Below, in pieces: positions 40,633-51,000 of a stretch of 64,000 bases of DNA. The notes under the pieces are model-generated. The model saw only the letters and a program-made list of their open reading frames with translations, did no database searches and was not told the DNA's origin. The translations under genes were made by a program, and so were the position numbers. Source of the DNA: Bacillus cabrialesii (GTDB taxonomy: Bacteria; Bacillota; Bacilli; Bacillales; Bacillaceae); assembly GCF_004124315.2 (NCBI RefSeq), contig NZ_CP096889.1, positions 1,967,001-2,031,000 on the forward strand, in the 5' to 3' direction. Each line of letters begins with the position of its first letter. Position 1 is the first letter of the stretch.

Positions 40633-41223
40633 TCATTTTTTATGTGGAAACATCAGCGGAATGAGTAAATACATGGCATAGGCGCATACCATCCATATGG
40701 CAAACGCAATGACCTGCCCCTTTGATAATGCCGGGAAGATGATGGGATGATTCCAAAGGGAAATCGTATCAATGAATAAACCAATCGCTGATCCCCATAC
40801 GCCCAGCTTGATCACCGCATACTGTGATTGGTCGAGTTTTTGATAGAGAAAGAACACAAGACATAAAACGAGAGCAGTGCACGCTTCCAGAAGAAGAAAG
40901 TTCAGCAAAAGTGATAAACATAACCGGTGATAATCAGCATTTTTTTTTGTTCGTGATTTTGCTGACAACAATGCCTTTTTCAGCTTTTCGCTTGACGGGA
41001 GCAAGCTGTTCTTTACGTTCGCCCAAGAGCTGCCGCACACATGGCGAACGACCTCCATCATGAGGTTTTCTTTTGTGCGGAAATGGTAATAAACCGTTCC
41101 TTGGGTGACATTGGCTTGTTTCGCAACCGATTGTAACGTCAGTTTTTCTAAACCGTTTTCTGCGATACATGTTTTGGCAGACTGAATAAGTGCTTCTTTG
41201 GAAATAACATTTGGTTTTGCCAT
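40633..41223 (-). CDS. TetR-type DNA-binding head joined to a multi-pass membrane tail
   Basis: A 196-residue protein. Residues 1-60 are a standard TetR N terminus (ALIQSAKTCIAENGLEKLTL, then QSVAKQANVTQGTVYYHFRT), and about 60-112 continue as helices of a TetR ligand domain. From about residue 105 it becomes a membrane protein with three or so segments: LLLEACTALVLCLVFFLYQ, LGVWGSAIGLFIDTIS and QVIAFAIWMVCAYAMYLLIP, with a NHPIIFPALSKG loop. That tail resembles the end of small DUF5367-like membrane proteins. The likely origin is a deletion that joined a tetR gene to its neighbouring membrane gene. AAGGAGG precedes ATG 41223. It may be nonfunctional or a membrane-tethered regulator. Confidence 0.7.
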   Translation of the reverse strand: MAKPNVISKEALIQSAKTCIAENGLEKLTLQSVAKQANVTQGTVYYHFRTKENLMMEVVRHVCGSSWANVKNSLLPSSEKLKKALLSAKSRTKKNADYHRLCLSLLLNFLLLEACTALVLCLVFFLYQKLDQSQYAVIKLGVWGSAIGLFIDTISLWNHPIIFPALSKGQVIAFAIWMVCAYAMYLLIPLMFPHKK

Positions 41224-41240
41224 GGCGTTCCTCCTTATGA

Positions 41241-41262
41241 GTTAGTTAGTTTAATAACTGAC
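41241..41262. promoter_or_regulatory. Candidate operator of the TetR-like gene
   Basis: GTTAGTTA (41241-41248) and TAACTGAC (41255-41262) form an inverted repeat with 7 of 8 matching positions and a 6-base centre. It lies 18 bases upstream of the TetR-like start codon. Position and size fit TetR self-control; this is inferred. Confidence 0.4.
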
Positions 41263-41299
41263 TTTAGGGCTAGAAAATGTTTTTTTGAAAATGAAAGGC

Positions 41300-41866
41300 T
41301 TATATATATTCATTCTTAAGAATGCCGTATATTTCCAAATCGACAACCCCTTTACCGGACCAATAGGAAGCTTGTCTGACTAGCCCTTCTTTCATAAAAT
41401 TGTTTTTTAAGAGAACATTTTTTGAAGCCTCGTTTGCCGGCATGACTTCAGCTTGAATTCTGTTTACGTTGACTTTCTTAAATAAAAATGGGATCACCGT
41501 GCTGACGGATTCTGTTGCATTGCCTTTCCCCCAATATTCTTCAGCCAAGTAGTATCCAATCGATACCATGTTTACTTTTTGGTTAAAATCCATCGCTTCA
41601 ATGATTCCAACTAATGTATTCTCATGACTCTTCGGAAAAATCCCCCACTTGATTCTGCTTTTTTTGCTGTAATCCCGATCAAAATGGCCAATCATTTTTT
41701 GTACAGTTTTGATGTTATGTTTCGGAATGATGCCGCAGTACTCAAATACTCTGACATTATCAGAGAGCGAGAATAGGTCCTGTACGTGCACCTCTTCGAT
41801 TTTCCTTAACATTAGATTCTCAGATTCCAATACTGGGAAATGCCCAAAAACCGCTTCCATATTCAT
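41300..41866 (-). CDS. GNAT-family N-acetyltransferase (RimJ/RimL type)
   Basis: A 188-residue acetyltransferase: LESENLMLRKIEEVHVQDLF at the start, WGIFPKSHENTLVGIIEAMD, SIGYYLAEEYWGKGNATESV (acetyl-CoA-binding motif, close to Q/RxxGxG/A) and VMPANEASKNVLLKNNFMKEG near the end. It resembles ribosomal-protein or small-molecule acetylases of the RimJ group; the target is unknown. AAAGGAGAG precedes the ATG. It lies upstream of the TetR-like gene in the same direction, between yngJ and yngK, where I recall no such genes in strain 168. Confidence 0.85.
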   Translation of the reverse strand: MNMEAVFGHFPVLESENLMLRKIEEVHVQDLFSLSDNVRVFEYCGIIPKHNIKTVQKMIGHFDRDYSKKSRIKWGIFPKSHENTLVGIIEAMDFNQKVNMVSIGYYLAEEYWGKGNATESVSTVIPFLFKKVNVNRIQAEVMPANEASKNVLLKNNFMKEGLVRQASYWSGKGVVDLEIYGILKNEYI

Positions 41867-41943
41867 GTGAGTCTCTCCTTTGCTTTTCTATTCTTTAACA
41901 AATTCAGCGGCTCATCATGAGTTCCTGTTTTCAAAATCACTTT

Positions 41944-41972
41944 TAAAAAAGACGACTTAAAAAGCCGTCTTT
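41944..41972 (-). terminator. Terminator of yngK
   Basis: On the minus strand AAAGACGGC and GTCGTCTTT pair (one G-U) around a 7-base loop and are followed by TTTTTT. The hairpin starts just past the yngK stop. Confidence 0.78.
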
Positions 41973-41973
41973 C

Positions 41974-43506
41974 TTATTTTGTCTTTCGTTTGGAAGCCTT
42001 GCTTTCGTTATGAAGCCGGTCTGCTGAAGTGACATAATACGTATACGTCTTGTTTGGGTCTGCGGTGTTATCCAAGAAGGTTTGCTGCTCATTTGTTTTA
42101 CGCGCGGTTGCCAGCAATGTTTTGTTCTTTTTCCCTTCGGTTCTGTATATCGCATAGTAAGCTGTTTCTTTTGATTTTTGATTTGATGGGTGGTCTTGAA
42201 TGTGCAGAAGATTGCCGTTTTTGTCTTCGGTCACTTTCGTAAGTTTCGGTTTTTTTGGGGCGGTATTGTCAAGCCAAGGCATTTGCGGAATGAGTGCCGG
42301 CTGGCTGTAAAGTTCAGTGATGAGTCTGTCTTTGATGCCAAGCGGATTTTTGTTGAGGTCTTTGAGGCTGAAATGCATACTTCCTTTTACAAGCGCAAGC
42401 TGACGGTTCAAGGTGATTTGTCTCACATACTCCTCGGGGTCGGACCATGGCGGATCAAAATTGTTATTGATTTTATAAGCTGCCTGGCCAATGTATAAAT
42501 GAACAGGCTTATGTTTGACTTCATTACTCCACCAATCAGCCAAGACGTCGTAAGCCGCTGCGTTAAAGCCGATGCTCCAATAAATCTGCGGGGCAATATA
42601 ATCGATGTCGCCTTGTTGGATCCAATGTCTCGTATCTGCGTATAGATCGTCATAATTTCTGACGCCTGCGTTTGTATTCGATCCGGTCGGGTCATCTGCC
42701 GCGTTTCTCCATACGCCAAAGGGGCTGATGCCAAATTTGACATACGGTTTTGCGGATTTGATCGTTTGGTTGATTTGTTTGACAAGCTGGTTCACATTAT
42801 CCCGCCGCCAGTCATCAATATTGGAAAATGTGTCTTTTCCGTATTGTTCATACTGTGCTTGATCAGGAAATTCCTGTCCAGTTATTTTATAAGGGTAAAA
42901 ATAATCATCCATATGAACGGCATCGATATCATACTGTTTTACCACTTCTTCAATGCCTTTGACGATAAAGTCTCTCGCTTCAGGAATGCCCGGATGATAA
43001 TAAAGCTGCTTTCCGTAAGCGGCAACCCAGTCTGGATGCTTTCTTGCCGGGTGATCCTCAGACAATTTATTGAGATCCGTGTGATTCATTGTAAGGCGAT
43101 AAGGATTAAACCAGGCATGAAATTCTACATTTCGTTTATGGGTTTCTTCAATCATAAATGCAAGCGGGTCATAGCCCGGGTCTTTCCCTTGGACACCGGT
43201 TAAGTATTCGGACCAAGGTCCGTAAGCGGACGGATAAAAAGCGTCTGCAGTCGGTTTAATTTGAACAATAACGGCATTCATCCCCATTGTTTGTACATCG
43301 TCCAGCAGTTTGATATACTCCTGCTTTTGCTCTTCAACTGTTAACCCCTTTTTTGACGGCCAATCAATATTTAATACGGAAGCAATCCATACGGCTCTCA
43401 GTTCCCTGTCAGACTGCGCATTGGCCATAAACGGAACGGAGATCACAAACGTTCCGATGATCAAGCTGACAAGGAAACGGACAAACGGCTTTTGTCGAAC
43501 TTTCAT
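41974..43506 (-). CDS. yngK: YngK, secreted glycosyl-hydrolase-like protein (DUF187/GHL10)
   Basis: A 510-residue secreted protein. A signal peptide (about 1-30, FVRFLVSLIIGTFVISVPFM ending ANAQS) precedes a TIM-barrel of the GHL10/DUF187 type: ELRAVWIASVLNIDWPSKKG, AYGPWSEYLTG, PLAFMIEETHKRNVEFHAWFNPYRL, and the acidic IDAVHMDDYFYPYKI stretch with likely catalytic Asp residues. A fibronectin-like tail (about 425-510, TAYYAIYRTEGKKN, TYTYYVTSADRLHNES) ends the protein. The substrate is unknown; cell-wall or plant glycans are possible. It is monocistronic. Confidence 0.9.
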   Translation of the reverse strand: MKVRQKPFVRFLVSLIIGTFVISVPFMANAQSDRELRAVWIASVLNIDWPSKKGLTVEEQKQEYIKLLDDVQTMGMNAVIVQIKPTADAFYPSAYGPWSEYLTGVQGKDPGYDPLAFMIEETHKRNVEFHAWFNPYRLTMNHTDLNKLSEDHPARKHPDWVAAYGKQLYYHPGIPEARDFIVKGIEEVVKQYDIDAVHMDDYFYPYKITGQEFPDQAQYEQYGKDTFSNIDDWRRDNVNQLVKQINQTIKSAKPYVKFGISPFGVWRNAADDPTGSNTNAGVRNYDDLYADTRHWIQQGDIDYIAPQIYWSIGFNAAAYDVLADWWSNEVKHKPVHLYIGQAAYKINNNFDPPWSDPEEYVRQITLNRQLALVKGSMHFSLKDLNKNPLGIKDRLITELYSQPALIPQMPWLDNTAPKKPKLTKVTEDKNGNLLHIQDHPSNQKSKETAYYAIYRTEGKKNKTLLATARKTNEQQTFLDNTADPNKTYTYYVTSADRLHNESKASKRKTK

Positions 43507-43629
43507 TCTGTTTCTTCTCCCCCATTACATCACTTTCACTCTTCGCTATTACGGTATTCCCGGGCTGTAAAAGAGTGCTTAATCGGATTGAAGAAATCAG
43601 GATTTATGTCTATATCATCAGGTAAACGA

Positions 43630-43670
43630 AAAAAGTCCTGAAGCATTTGTCCGCCGCTTTAGGACTTTTT
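43630..43670 (-). terminator. Terminator of yngL
   Basis: AAAAAGTCCT and AGGACTTTTT pair over 10 bases around a 21-base loop. On the minus strand it ends in T residues, and it overlaps the yngL stop codon. Confidence 0.65.
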
Positions 43671-44051
43671 ATCATCGATCATAGTTTGCAGGCTCTTTAA
43701 CACATCAATAAGTTTTACACCGACACCGACTGCTGTTTCAAGAATCGCTTGAGCTCCTGCGATGGCTAAAATAAAGATCACTGGAACTGCAATTCGAGGC
43801 AAAAAGAGATAGCCCAGTCCGATCAAGATGGCACACCAAACGCCGGCACACCAATAGCAATTCAGCATGTATCCGAAGTTAGATGCCGGCACGCTTTTTT
43901 CGTTCACATGCCCGTTTTGATCAACGATTTTTTTCTTTTTCATAAATGGTTTCCGGATAAATTCCGTGATTTTGTCGAATACAATCAAATGTGTCAGCCT
44001 GTAGCTGGCTAGAATTAGCATGATAAAAGTAAGCCAAGAGAGATCGTCCAT
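43659..44051 (-). CDS. yngL: YngL, DUF1360 membrane protein
   Basis: A 130-residue protein with an N-terminal membrane segment (LTFIMLILASYRLTHLIVFD) and a C-terminal pair (CAGVWCAILIGLGYLFL, AVPVIFILAIAGAQAILETAVGV). Between them is a basic loop and the family motif NCYWCAGVWCA with three cysteines. DUF1360 proteins are common in spore-formers, some of them spore-coat associated; the function here is unknown. I start at ATG 44051 after TTGGAGG; an ATG five codons earlier overlaps that site. It lies between yngK and the pps operon. Confidence 0.88.
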   Translation of the reverse strand: MDDLSWLTFIMLILASYRLTHLIVFDKITEFIRKPFMKKKKIVDQNGHVNEKSVPASNFGYMLNCYWCAGVWCAILIGLGYLFLPRIAVPVIFILAIAGAQAILETAVGVGVKLIDVLKSLQTMIDDKKS

Positions 44052-44112
44052 AATAGCCTCCAACAAAAAAGGATGATGTTATCATTCCCTCGTGTTCTTT
44101 ATCCATTCTTGA

Positions 44113-44150
44113 TGTAAAAAGAAAGACGGACAGAGAATGCCTCTGTCCGC
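44113..44150 (-). terminator. Terminator of the pps (fengycin/plipastatin) operon
   Basis: CGGACAGAG (44127-44135) and CTCTGTCCG (44141-44149) pair around AATGC. On the minus strand the stem is followed by TCTTTCTTTTT. It lies 10 bases past the ppsE stop. Confidence 0.85.
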
Positions 44151-44159
44151 TAAATCGCT

Positions 44160-47100
44160 TTATCGTTTGTGCAGCAGTGCTTTATTTGAATTGATCTTGT
44201 CTAAAATATCGAGGATGATGTCAGCGTTTTTTTCAGCATATGTGCCTTCCAGCATATCTTTATGAGCGCCAAAACCGTTGTATTCGCTGTAGTTTCCGTA
44301 AGCGGCGCCTTTCCATTTCGTTAAGCCTGTATTCCCGCTGGTTTCGGTTTGAATTCCAGCTTCAATGAAATGAATATTCGCTTTGATGTGCCCTCGATTC
44401 AGCAGCTGCGCCCAATATTCCTGATAATTTCTTTTTTTCTTCATCACCTTTTCTCTGACCGCTTCAGGCAGGTATGCTGCAGATTCGTCATTCCCGGTAT
44501 CGATAGGCAAAGCCTGCTCTTTTAGATAAGCGTCCACAATAATGAAGTCACTGACTTCCAATCCTTTGCGCTCCATCGCCTGCGCCACTTCAAAAGCCAG
44601 GTTTCCGCCTGCGGAGTAGCCTAATAAAACGTATGGGCCTTCAGGCTGTATGTCCGTGATGCAATTGACATATTGTTCAATGCGGGTGTCATGTTCAATA
44701 AAATGAAATCCGTAGACAGATGCCTTGTCATTCAGCAATAAAGCAAGATCTTTGAAATAAATGCCAAATCCTGATATCGGCGGAAAGCAGAAAAGATTTC
44801 GCGCGCCGTGCTGGTTCAGTTTGATTACATGCTGTTCATCTGCCGCTGTGAGCTGTTTAGAATAAAGTTTTTCGGCAAGCTGAGCGATTGTCGGATTTTC
44901 GAACAAGAGATCAATCGGCATGTCTATTTGCTGCTGATGCTTTAATGTGTGTATGACTTGCAGCGCTTTTAGTGAATGTCCGCCAATAGCAAAGAAGTCA
45001 TCATCAATACTGATTGTATTGACTCCGAGAACATGCTTCCATATGTTCGCCAATTCTTGTTCAACCAAGTTTCTTGGCAGTGTGATGTCCTTCCGTTTGT
45101 CAGGCTTATTTTCTGGAATAGGAAGAGCGCTGCGGTCTATTTTTCCGTTTCCGGTAAGCGGCATCCGGTCCACACGCACCCAGTGCTGCGGGATCATATA
45201 GTCTGGGAGCACACGCGCCAAATCGGCACGTATCTCCTTTTCTGTTCGTTTATCATCGCCGACGTAATGAGTGTACAGCTGTCCCTCTCCGTCAACTTCT
45301 CTCAATGTCACTGCCGTTTCCTGCACGCCTTCCATTTCTAACAGGCGGGCTTCAATTTCGGCGGGCTCAATTCGTTTTCCTCGGATTTTCATCTGCCTGT
45401 CAATCCTGCTGATGTACTCTAAGTTTCCATCGGGTAGCCAGCGCGCCAAATCACCGGTACGGTATATTCTTTCTCCAGACAAGTAAGGATGAGGAGAAAA
45501 AACAGCCTTTGTCAGGTCATCTCTGTTCAAATAGCCTTTTGCGACTCCATCGCCGCCTACACAAAGCTCGCCGGGAACGCCTATCGGCAAAAGGCGGCCT
45601 TTTGCATCTAAGATGAAAGCGGTGCTATTGCTGATTGGTTTTCCGATTGGAATCGGCCCTGCATAGTCTCTTTTCATCTTAAAAAAGGTTGAAAATGTCG
45701 TGTTTTCCGTAGGCCCGTAAATATTGTGAAGCGCCAGATTTGGACAGGCGTGTCTGACAGCATTCATCAGGGCAGGCGAGAGTGCTTCTCCGCCGACATA
45801 TAACGTATGGAGACCGCGGAACATGTCTGCTTGTACCTGTGCCAGCTGATTAAAAAGAGCCGTAGTTAAAAATAGGACTGTGATGCCATTTTCAATCAAG
45901 TACGCCCCAAACCGATCAGGTGACAGCAGTGTCGATTTATCAATGATATGAAGGCTTGCGCCATTTAAAAGCGCACCGAACATTTCAAAGGTGACGGCGT
46001 CAAAGCTGATAGATCCAGTCAGAATAAATCGGTCATCAACGGACGCAGACGTGTAATTGCTGTTGCTGACAAGGGATACGACGTTGCGATTGGTGATCAT
46101 GACGCCTTTCGGCCGGCCTGTTGATCCTGAGGTATACATGATGTATGCAAGATCATCCGGGCTGGAGCTGATGTTGATAGGGATATCGTTCTCTTCCATC
46201 GATGCCTGCGCATCTGAAATCATACATGTTCCTGAGAACGCAGCGTTTTGCTCCAGCCCCTTTTGAACAATCAGCATTTTTGCTTGCGTTTCCTCAAGCA
46301 TAAAGCTGACACGTTCAGGCGGAAGCTCGGCATCAAGCGGGAGGTATGCTCCCCCTGCTTTTAAAACGGCAAGCACACTGATCATGAACTCGGCAGAATG
46401 AGCAGCCAATATCCCGGCTGTCTCGTTTTTCCGAAACCCATTTTGATATAACGCTCTGGCGAGTGAATTAGAGCGTTTATCAAGCTCTTCATACGAAAAA
46501 GACAAATTCCCACACACAAGTGCGATATGGTTTGGCGTCTTTTCTGCTTGTTCACGAAATAAATCTATAATTGTATGATTCTTTGGATATTCTGTTTTTG
46601 TATTGTTGAACTGTGTGACAATCTGCTCTTTTTCCGTAGCATCAAGAAAAGAAAAATCAGCAATTGGCGTATCAGGGTGATGTGCCGCTGTGCTTAGCGC
46701 TTGTGTAAATTGCCTTTTGATACAGTTGATCCAGGCGGCATCGTAAATGAACGCATTATAGCTGAATTTGATGATCAGTTCTTCGCCTGGAGCAACGACA
46801 AGATTAAAGTGATATCCTGATTGCTCAGATACCTTCACTTGATCGATTTGCAGCGGTGAATCGGTTTGATCAGCGGAATCGGCGATTTTCTGCTGTATCG
46901 GATAGTTTTCAAAGACAATAATGTGATCAATCAGTTCCTGTTTTAAAGCGGTGTTTGCCTGAATATCAAATAAAGGCTGGCAGGTAAACGGCTCAGCTTC
47001 CAGCATTTCTTTCTGGCATCGTCTGACCAGCTCCTGAAACGTTTCGTCTTGATGTGTTTTAATGCGAACCGGAATGGTATTGATAAACAATCCTATCATT

Positions 47101-47981
47101 TGTTCCACACCCGGAATTTCTGACGGTCTGCCTGAGACAACCGCGCCAAATACAACGTCGTCGGTGCGGTTATATTGCTGCAGCATCACACCCCAAACTG
47201 CCTGAATGAAGGTGGCAAGCGTGACGCCATGTTGTTTGGCAGTCTCTTTGAGCTTGTCTGTCAGTGGTTTATTTAATGAAAATATCAAATCTTCACGTTG
47301 ATACCCCTCTTTTGTTTCTTCATCAGACACACGAGGCAGCGGTGATGGAGTGCTGTAGTTTTTTAAATATGAATCCCAGTACTCCGCCGCTGTTTCTTTG
47401 TCACGGTTTGTCAGCCAGGAAATATAGGTGCTGTACGGACGGACAGGGTCTAAAGAAAGCGGTTTTCCTGCATGGATCGATTGATAAATCAGCATAAATT
47501 CCTGAAGAACGATGCCAAGGCACCAGCCGTCCATTAAAATGTGATGGTGGCTCCAAATGCATACATGCTCCTCTTCAGCAGTTTTGAACAGAGAAATCCG
47601 GATCAGCATATCTTTTTGCAAATCAAAGCCTTTTTGCTTGTCCTTCTCCTTAAAGCATTCAATATACTCATTCTGCCCGTTTGTTGGCAGATGGGAAATG
47701 TCTTCGCTGTACAAATGGAATTCGCGTTCTGTCATCACGACTTGCCGAGGTCCCGACAAATGCGGGACGTGCGGCAAAAACACGGTTCTGAAAATGTCAT
47801 GGCGGTCTATGATGGTTTGAATGCTGCGTTGAAACCATTCATAACTGAGGCTTCCTTTAATGGTGAAGAGCGACTGCTCAACGTATGCCCCCTCCTCTTT
47901 GCGGAGGAAGGAATGAAACAGCATTCCCTCCTGCATATGACTCAGAGGATAAATGTTCTTGATTTTTTTGATGTTATCCAT
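44160..47981 (-). CDS. ppsE: Fengycin/plipastatin synthetase subunit E (C-A-T-TE, Ile module)
   Basis: A 1273-residue one-module NRPS. Order: condensation domain (about 5-430, SHHHILMDGW), adenylation domain (about 450-960, YIMYTSGSTGRPKG, YGPTENTTFS), carrier domain (FFAIGGHSLKALQ, Ser near residue 1000) and a C-terminal thioesterase (about 1060-1270, GYSAGGNLAFEVA) that releases and cyclises the peptide. Residues at the ten specificity positions, aligned to GrsA by eye, read DAFFYGIT-F plus the invariant Lys, which fits Ile. I start at ATG 47981, about eight bases after AAAGGTG and 28 bases past the ppsD stop. It is the last gene of the operon. Confidence 0.95.
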   Translation of the reverse strand: MDNIKKIKNIYPLSHMQEGMLFHSFLRKEEGAYVEQSLFTIKGSLSYEWFQRSIQTIIDRHDIFRTVFLPHVPHLSGPRQVVMTEREFHLYSEDISHLPTNGQNEYIECFKEKDKQKGFDLQKDMLIRISLFKTAEEEHVCIWSHHHILMDGWCLGIVLQEFMLIYQSIHAGKPLSLDPVRPYSTYISWLTNRDKETAAEYWDSYLKNYSTPSPLPRVSDEETKEGYQREDLIFSLNKPLTDKLKETAKQHGVTLATFIQAVWGVMLQQYNRTDDVVFGAVVSGRPSEIPGVEQMIGLFINTIPVRIKTHQDETFQELVRRCQKEMLEAEPFTCQPLFDIQANTALKQELIDHIIVFENYPIQQKIADSADQTDSPLQIDQVKVSEQSGYHFNLVVAPGEELIIKFSYNAFIYDAAWINCIKRQFTQALSTAAHHPDTPIADFSFLDATEKEQIVTQFNNTKTEYPKNHTIIDLFREQAEKTPNHIALVCGNLSFSYEELDKRSNSLARALYQNGFRKNETAGILAAHSAEFMISVLAVLKAGGAYLPLDAELPPERVSFMLEETQAKMLIVQKGLEQNAAFSGTCMISDAQASMEENDIPINISSSPDDLAYIMYTSGSTGRPKGVMITNRNVVSLVSNSNYTSASVDDRFILTGSISFDAVTFEMFGALLNGASLHIIDKSTLLSPDRFGAYLIENGITVLFLTTALFNQLAQVQADMFRGLHTLYVGGEALSPALMNAVRHACPNLALHNIYGPTENTTFSTFFKMKRDYAGPIPIGKPISNSTAFILDAKGRLLPIGVPGELCVGGDGVAKGYLNRDDLTKAVFSPHPYLSGERIYRTGDLARWLPDGNLEYISRIDRQMKIRGKRIEPAEIEARLLEMEGVQETAVTLREVDGEGQLYTHYVGDDKRTEKEIRADLARVLPDYMIPQHWVRVDRMPLTGNGKIDRSALPIPENKPDKRKDITLPRNLVEQELANIWKHVLGVNTISIDDDFFAIGGHSLKALQVIHTLKHQQQIDMPIDLLFENPTIAQLAEKLYSKQLTAADEQHVIKLNQHGARNLFCFPPISGFGIYFKDLALLLNDKASVYGFHFIEHDTRIEQYVNCITDIQPEGPYVLLGYSAGGNLAFEVAQAMERKGLEVSDFIIVDAYLKEQALPIDTGNDESAAYLPEAVREKVMKKKRNYQEYWAQLLNRGHIKANIHFIEAGIQTETSGNTGLTKWKGAAYGNYSEYNGFGAHKDMLEGTYAEKNADIILDILDKINSNKALLHKR

Positions 47982-48009
47982 AGTGTCTGCACCTTTCTTC
48001 ACGGATTCA

Positions 48010-51000
48010 TTAGTGAAAACTGAGCATATCGGCAATCTCTTGCAGCGCGTCCTCGGTCAGTTCTTGATCATCAAAATCACTGATGGTCTTTTCTGTTTCT
48101 CTTTTGTTCTGGCAGTGTTCGATCAGCTGTAATAAAAATTGACGGCATGTTTCGCTGAGCTGTTCGATGGTTTTGCGCTGAAAGCGGGCATTGTCATAAG
48201 TCATATTGACAGTCATTTTTCCTTCTGCAGCGATTGCGCTGATATCCAGCGACTGTTCACGGTTCCAGGTTGTGCTGATATCATCCCCGGCACCCAGCGG
48301 AGAGAATGAGAAGGCGTCCTCCTCAGGTACTTCAGCTGGGCTGCCGCTTTCAAATTGCCCCAGATAATTGAAGCTGATTTCTGGCGCGCCGGTGAAATTG
48401 ATGTCTTTTTTGTCAGGCTGCGTCAAATATTTGATGACACCGTAGCCGAACCCTTTGTCCGGTACACGTCTCAGTGTATCTTTTGTTGTTTTTAGCACAT
48501 GAACCATGCCTTCTTCCGAATCTGGCAAGTCTGCGTTCAGTTTAACCAATAACGGATAAATGGCGGTAAACCATCCAACCGTACGGCTCACATCAATTCC
48601 ATCTAATACATCCTCTCGCCCGTGGCTTTCTAATGATAGTTTGAAGGCGGATTGATTGGTCCAATGGCGCAGCGCGTGAATGACAGAAGCAAGAAGCAAA
48701 TCCTGAGTATCTGTGTTATATGCGCTGTTGGCATCTTTTAAAAGCGCAGCTGTCTCTTTATCGTTTAATGTAAACGAAATCGTGGACCGTTTTCTCTCGG
48801 TTGCTATGGGTCCGATGATTTGATCAAAAGGCAGTGCTTCTGTTTGATATTCTTCGGTTTCGCGCCAATACTTGAGCTGTTTTATAAGCTGCTGGCTTCC
48901 GGCATAGTCAGAAAGCTTTTTCGCATACGCTTTAAATGAGCTTGTTTTAGGCGGCAGTTTGATATCTTCCCCGCCAGCAGCTTGGCGATATCCTAAAGCC
49001 AAATCTTCAAGCAGAACCCGCCACGAGATGCCGTCAACGACAAAGTGATGTGCAGTTAAAAATAAGAAATCACCGTCAGTTGTGCGGAAAAGACCGGCTT
49101 GCAGCAGCGGACCATTCTTCAAATCCATTTTCTGCTGAATATCACGCACATGGCGTTTGATAAGAGGCTCATACGCTCTATTTCCGTTAGTGCCTTCTGG
49201 AGCTGATAAATCAATCATCTGAAGGCCGTACAGCGCGTCGTCCGAATGACTGATCGGCCGATTATATTGATCCCACTTTCCTTGTTCATTCTGTGAAAAT
49301 ACCATCCGCAGCGCATCATGATGGCACGTTATTGCTTTTAACGTTTTGCGCAGTGCTTCTTCTTGTATAGAGGTGCTTCGATGCAGCATAACGGACTGGT
49401 TAAAATGGTGTTTTTCTTTTATATCTTGAGAAAGAAACCATTTCTGAACAGGTGACCATTGCACGTCTCCCTCAACCGGATCTTGGCTGGAACTTGTATT
49501 TGAATCCCGGATATAAGCTGCCAATTCTTGAATGGTCGGATGGCTAAACAAATCTTTCACTGCCATTTGCTTTCCTATCCGGTGAAGCCGTGCCGATACC
49601 TGTAACGCTTTGATCGAATCTCCGCCAAGCTCAAAGAACGAATCAGCAGTCCCGATCTTTTCTGCCCCCAGCACTTCCTTCCATATATCCGCCAGTATTT
49701 GTTCCATCTTGCTGGCTGGTACGAGGAATGGACGTTCAGCTTCTCTCTTTGATACGGGTTTTGGAAGTGCTCTGCGATCCAGCTTGCCGTTTGGTGACAA
49801 TGGAAGAGAGTTGAGCTTTTCAATAAATGCAGGGTGCATAAACACCGGCAGCTTGTTTTGTAATGCTGAGCGTATTGTATTTGTGCTCAACTCTGGTTTT
49901 GTCACAACATAAGCGCTTAATTCGGTTTGTCCTGACGCTGTTTCATGAGCAACTACTGCGGCGTCTTGTACACCGTTTATACTACGGATGACTGCTTCAA
50001 TTTCTTTCGTTTCTACACGATAGCCTCTGATTTTGACTTGATCATCGATTCTTCCCAGATATTCGAGTGTTCCGTCGGCCATCCATCTGGCGGCGTCTCC
50101 TGTTCGGTACATTCGTGTTTCGGGTTTGAATGGGTTCTGGATGAATGCTCTCTCTGTCAGTTCAGGAAGGTTGACATACCCTCTTGCAAGCCCAGTTCCC
50201 GCTATACAAAGCTCTCCCGCAACACCGATTGGCTGAATCTGCTGATTGCTATTCAAAATCAGCACTTGGGACCCGTCAATTGGCTGGCCGATGCTTACGT
50301 ATGTCTGCTTTTCCATATGTCTCATGACGGTAGTGGCTACGCTGTTTTCTGTCGGCCCATATTCGTTGGCGAGTTCGGTATGCGGGCATATGGCCATGCT
50401 GCGGTCGATCAATTCGCGGTCAGCTGCTTCTCCCGCCAGTGTGACAACTCTCAGCGTCTTTACATCTTCCGGCTGCACTACGTCCAAAAGCGCTCGATAT
50501 AAAACAGGCACAATAATCATATGTGTAATCCGGTGACGAGACAGCTGATGCTTAATGGCCAGAATGTCCTTCGCTCCCTCTTCATGAAGCAGAACTGCTT
50601 TTGCACCTGACAAAAGTGGTGTGAACATACTAGTTAAAAAGCCGTCAAATGAGAAAGAAAAGAGCTGCAGGATGGTATCTGTCTCGTTGAAAGCATAAGC
50701 GCTTCGCCGCCATTGAAGAGTGTTGGCAATGCCTTTATGCTCGACCATTACCCCTTTTGGGCGGCCCGTCGTTCCTGATGTATAAATGATATAGGCCAAA
50801 TGATGAGCAGACGATACTTGCGGCAGCGGTGATTTGTCGTATGCCTCCGCGTTTTGTATGGTCAAGATCTCTCCTTCAAAATCTTCAGCAGCTCTCCAAT
50901 CCGCTTCATTTACTGTCAACAGCAGTTTCGTTCCGCTGTCGCTGAGAATATAGCGTTTCCGTTCCGATGGGTACTCAGGATCAATGGGAACGTAACAGCC

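Noticed and set aside
47982..48035. Longer N terminus of PpsE (starting MPICSVFTNESV)
   Set aside because: It overlaps the ppsD end and passes through the AAAGGTG ribosome site. The family N terminus begins at MDNIKKIKNIYPLS.
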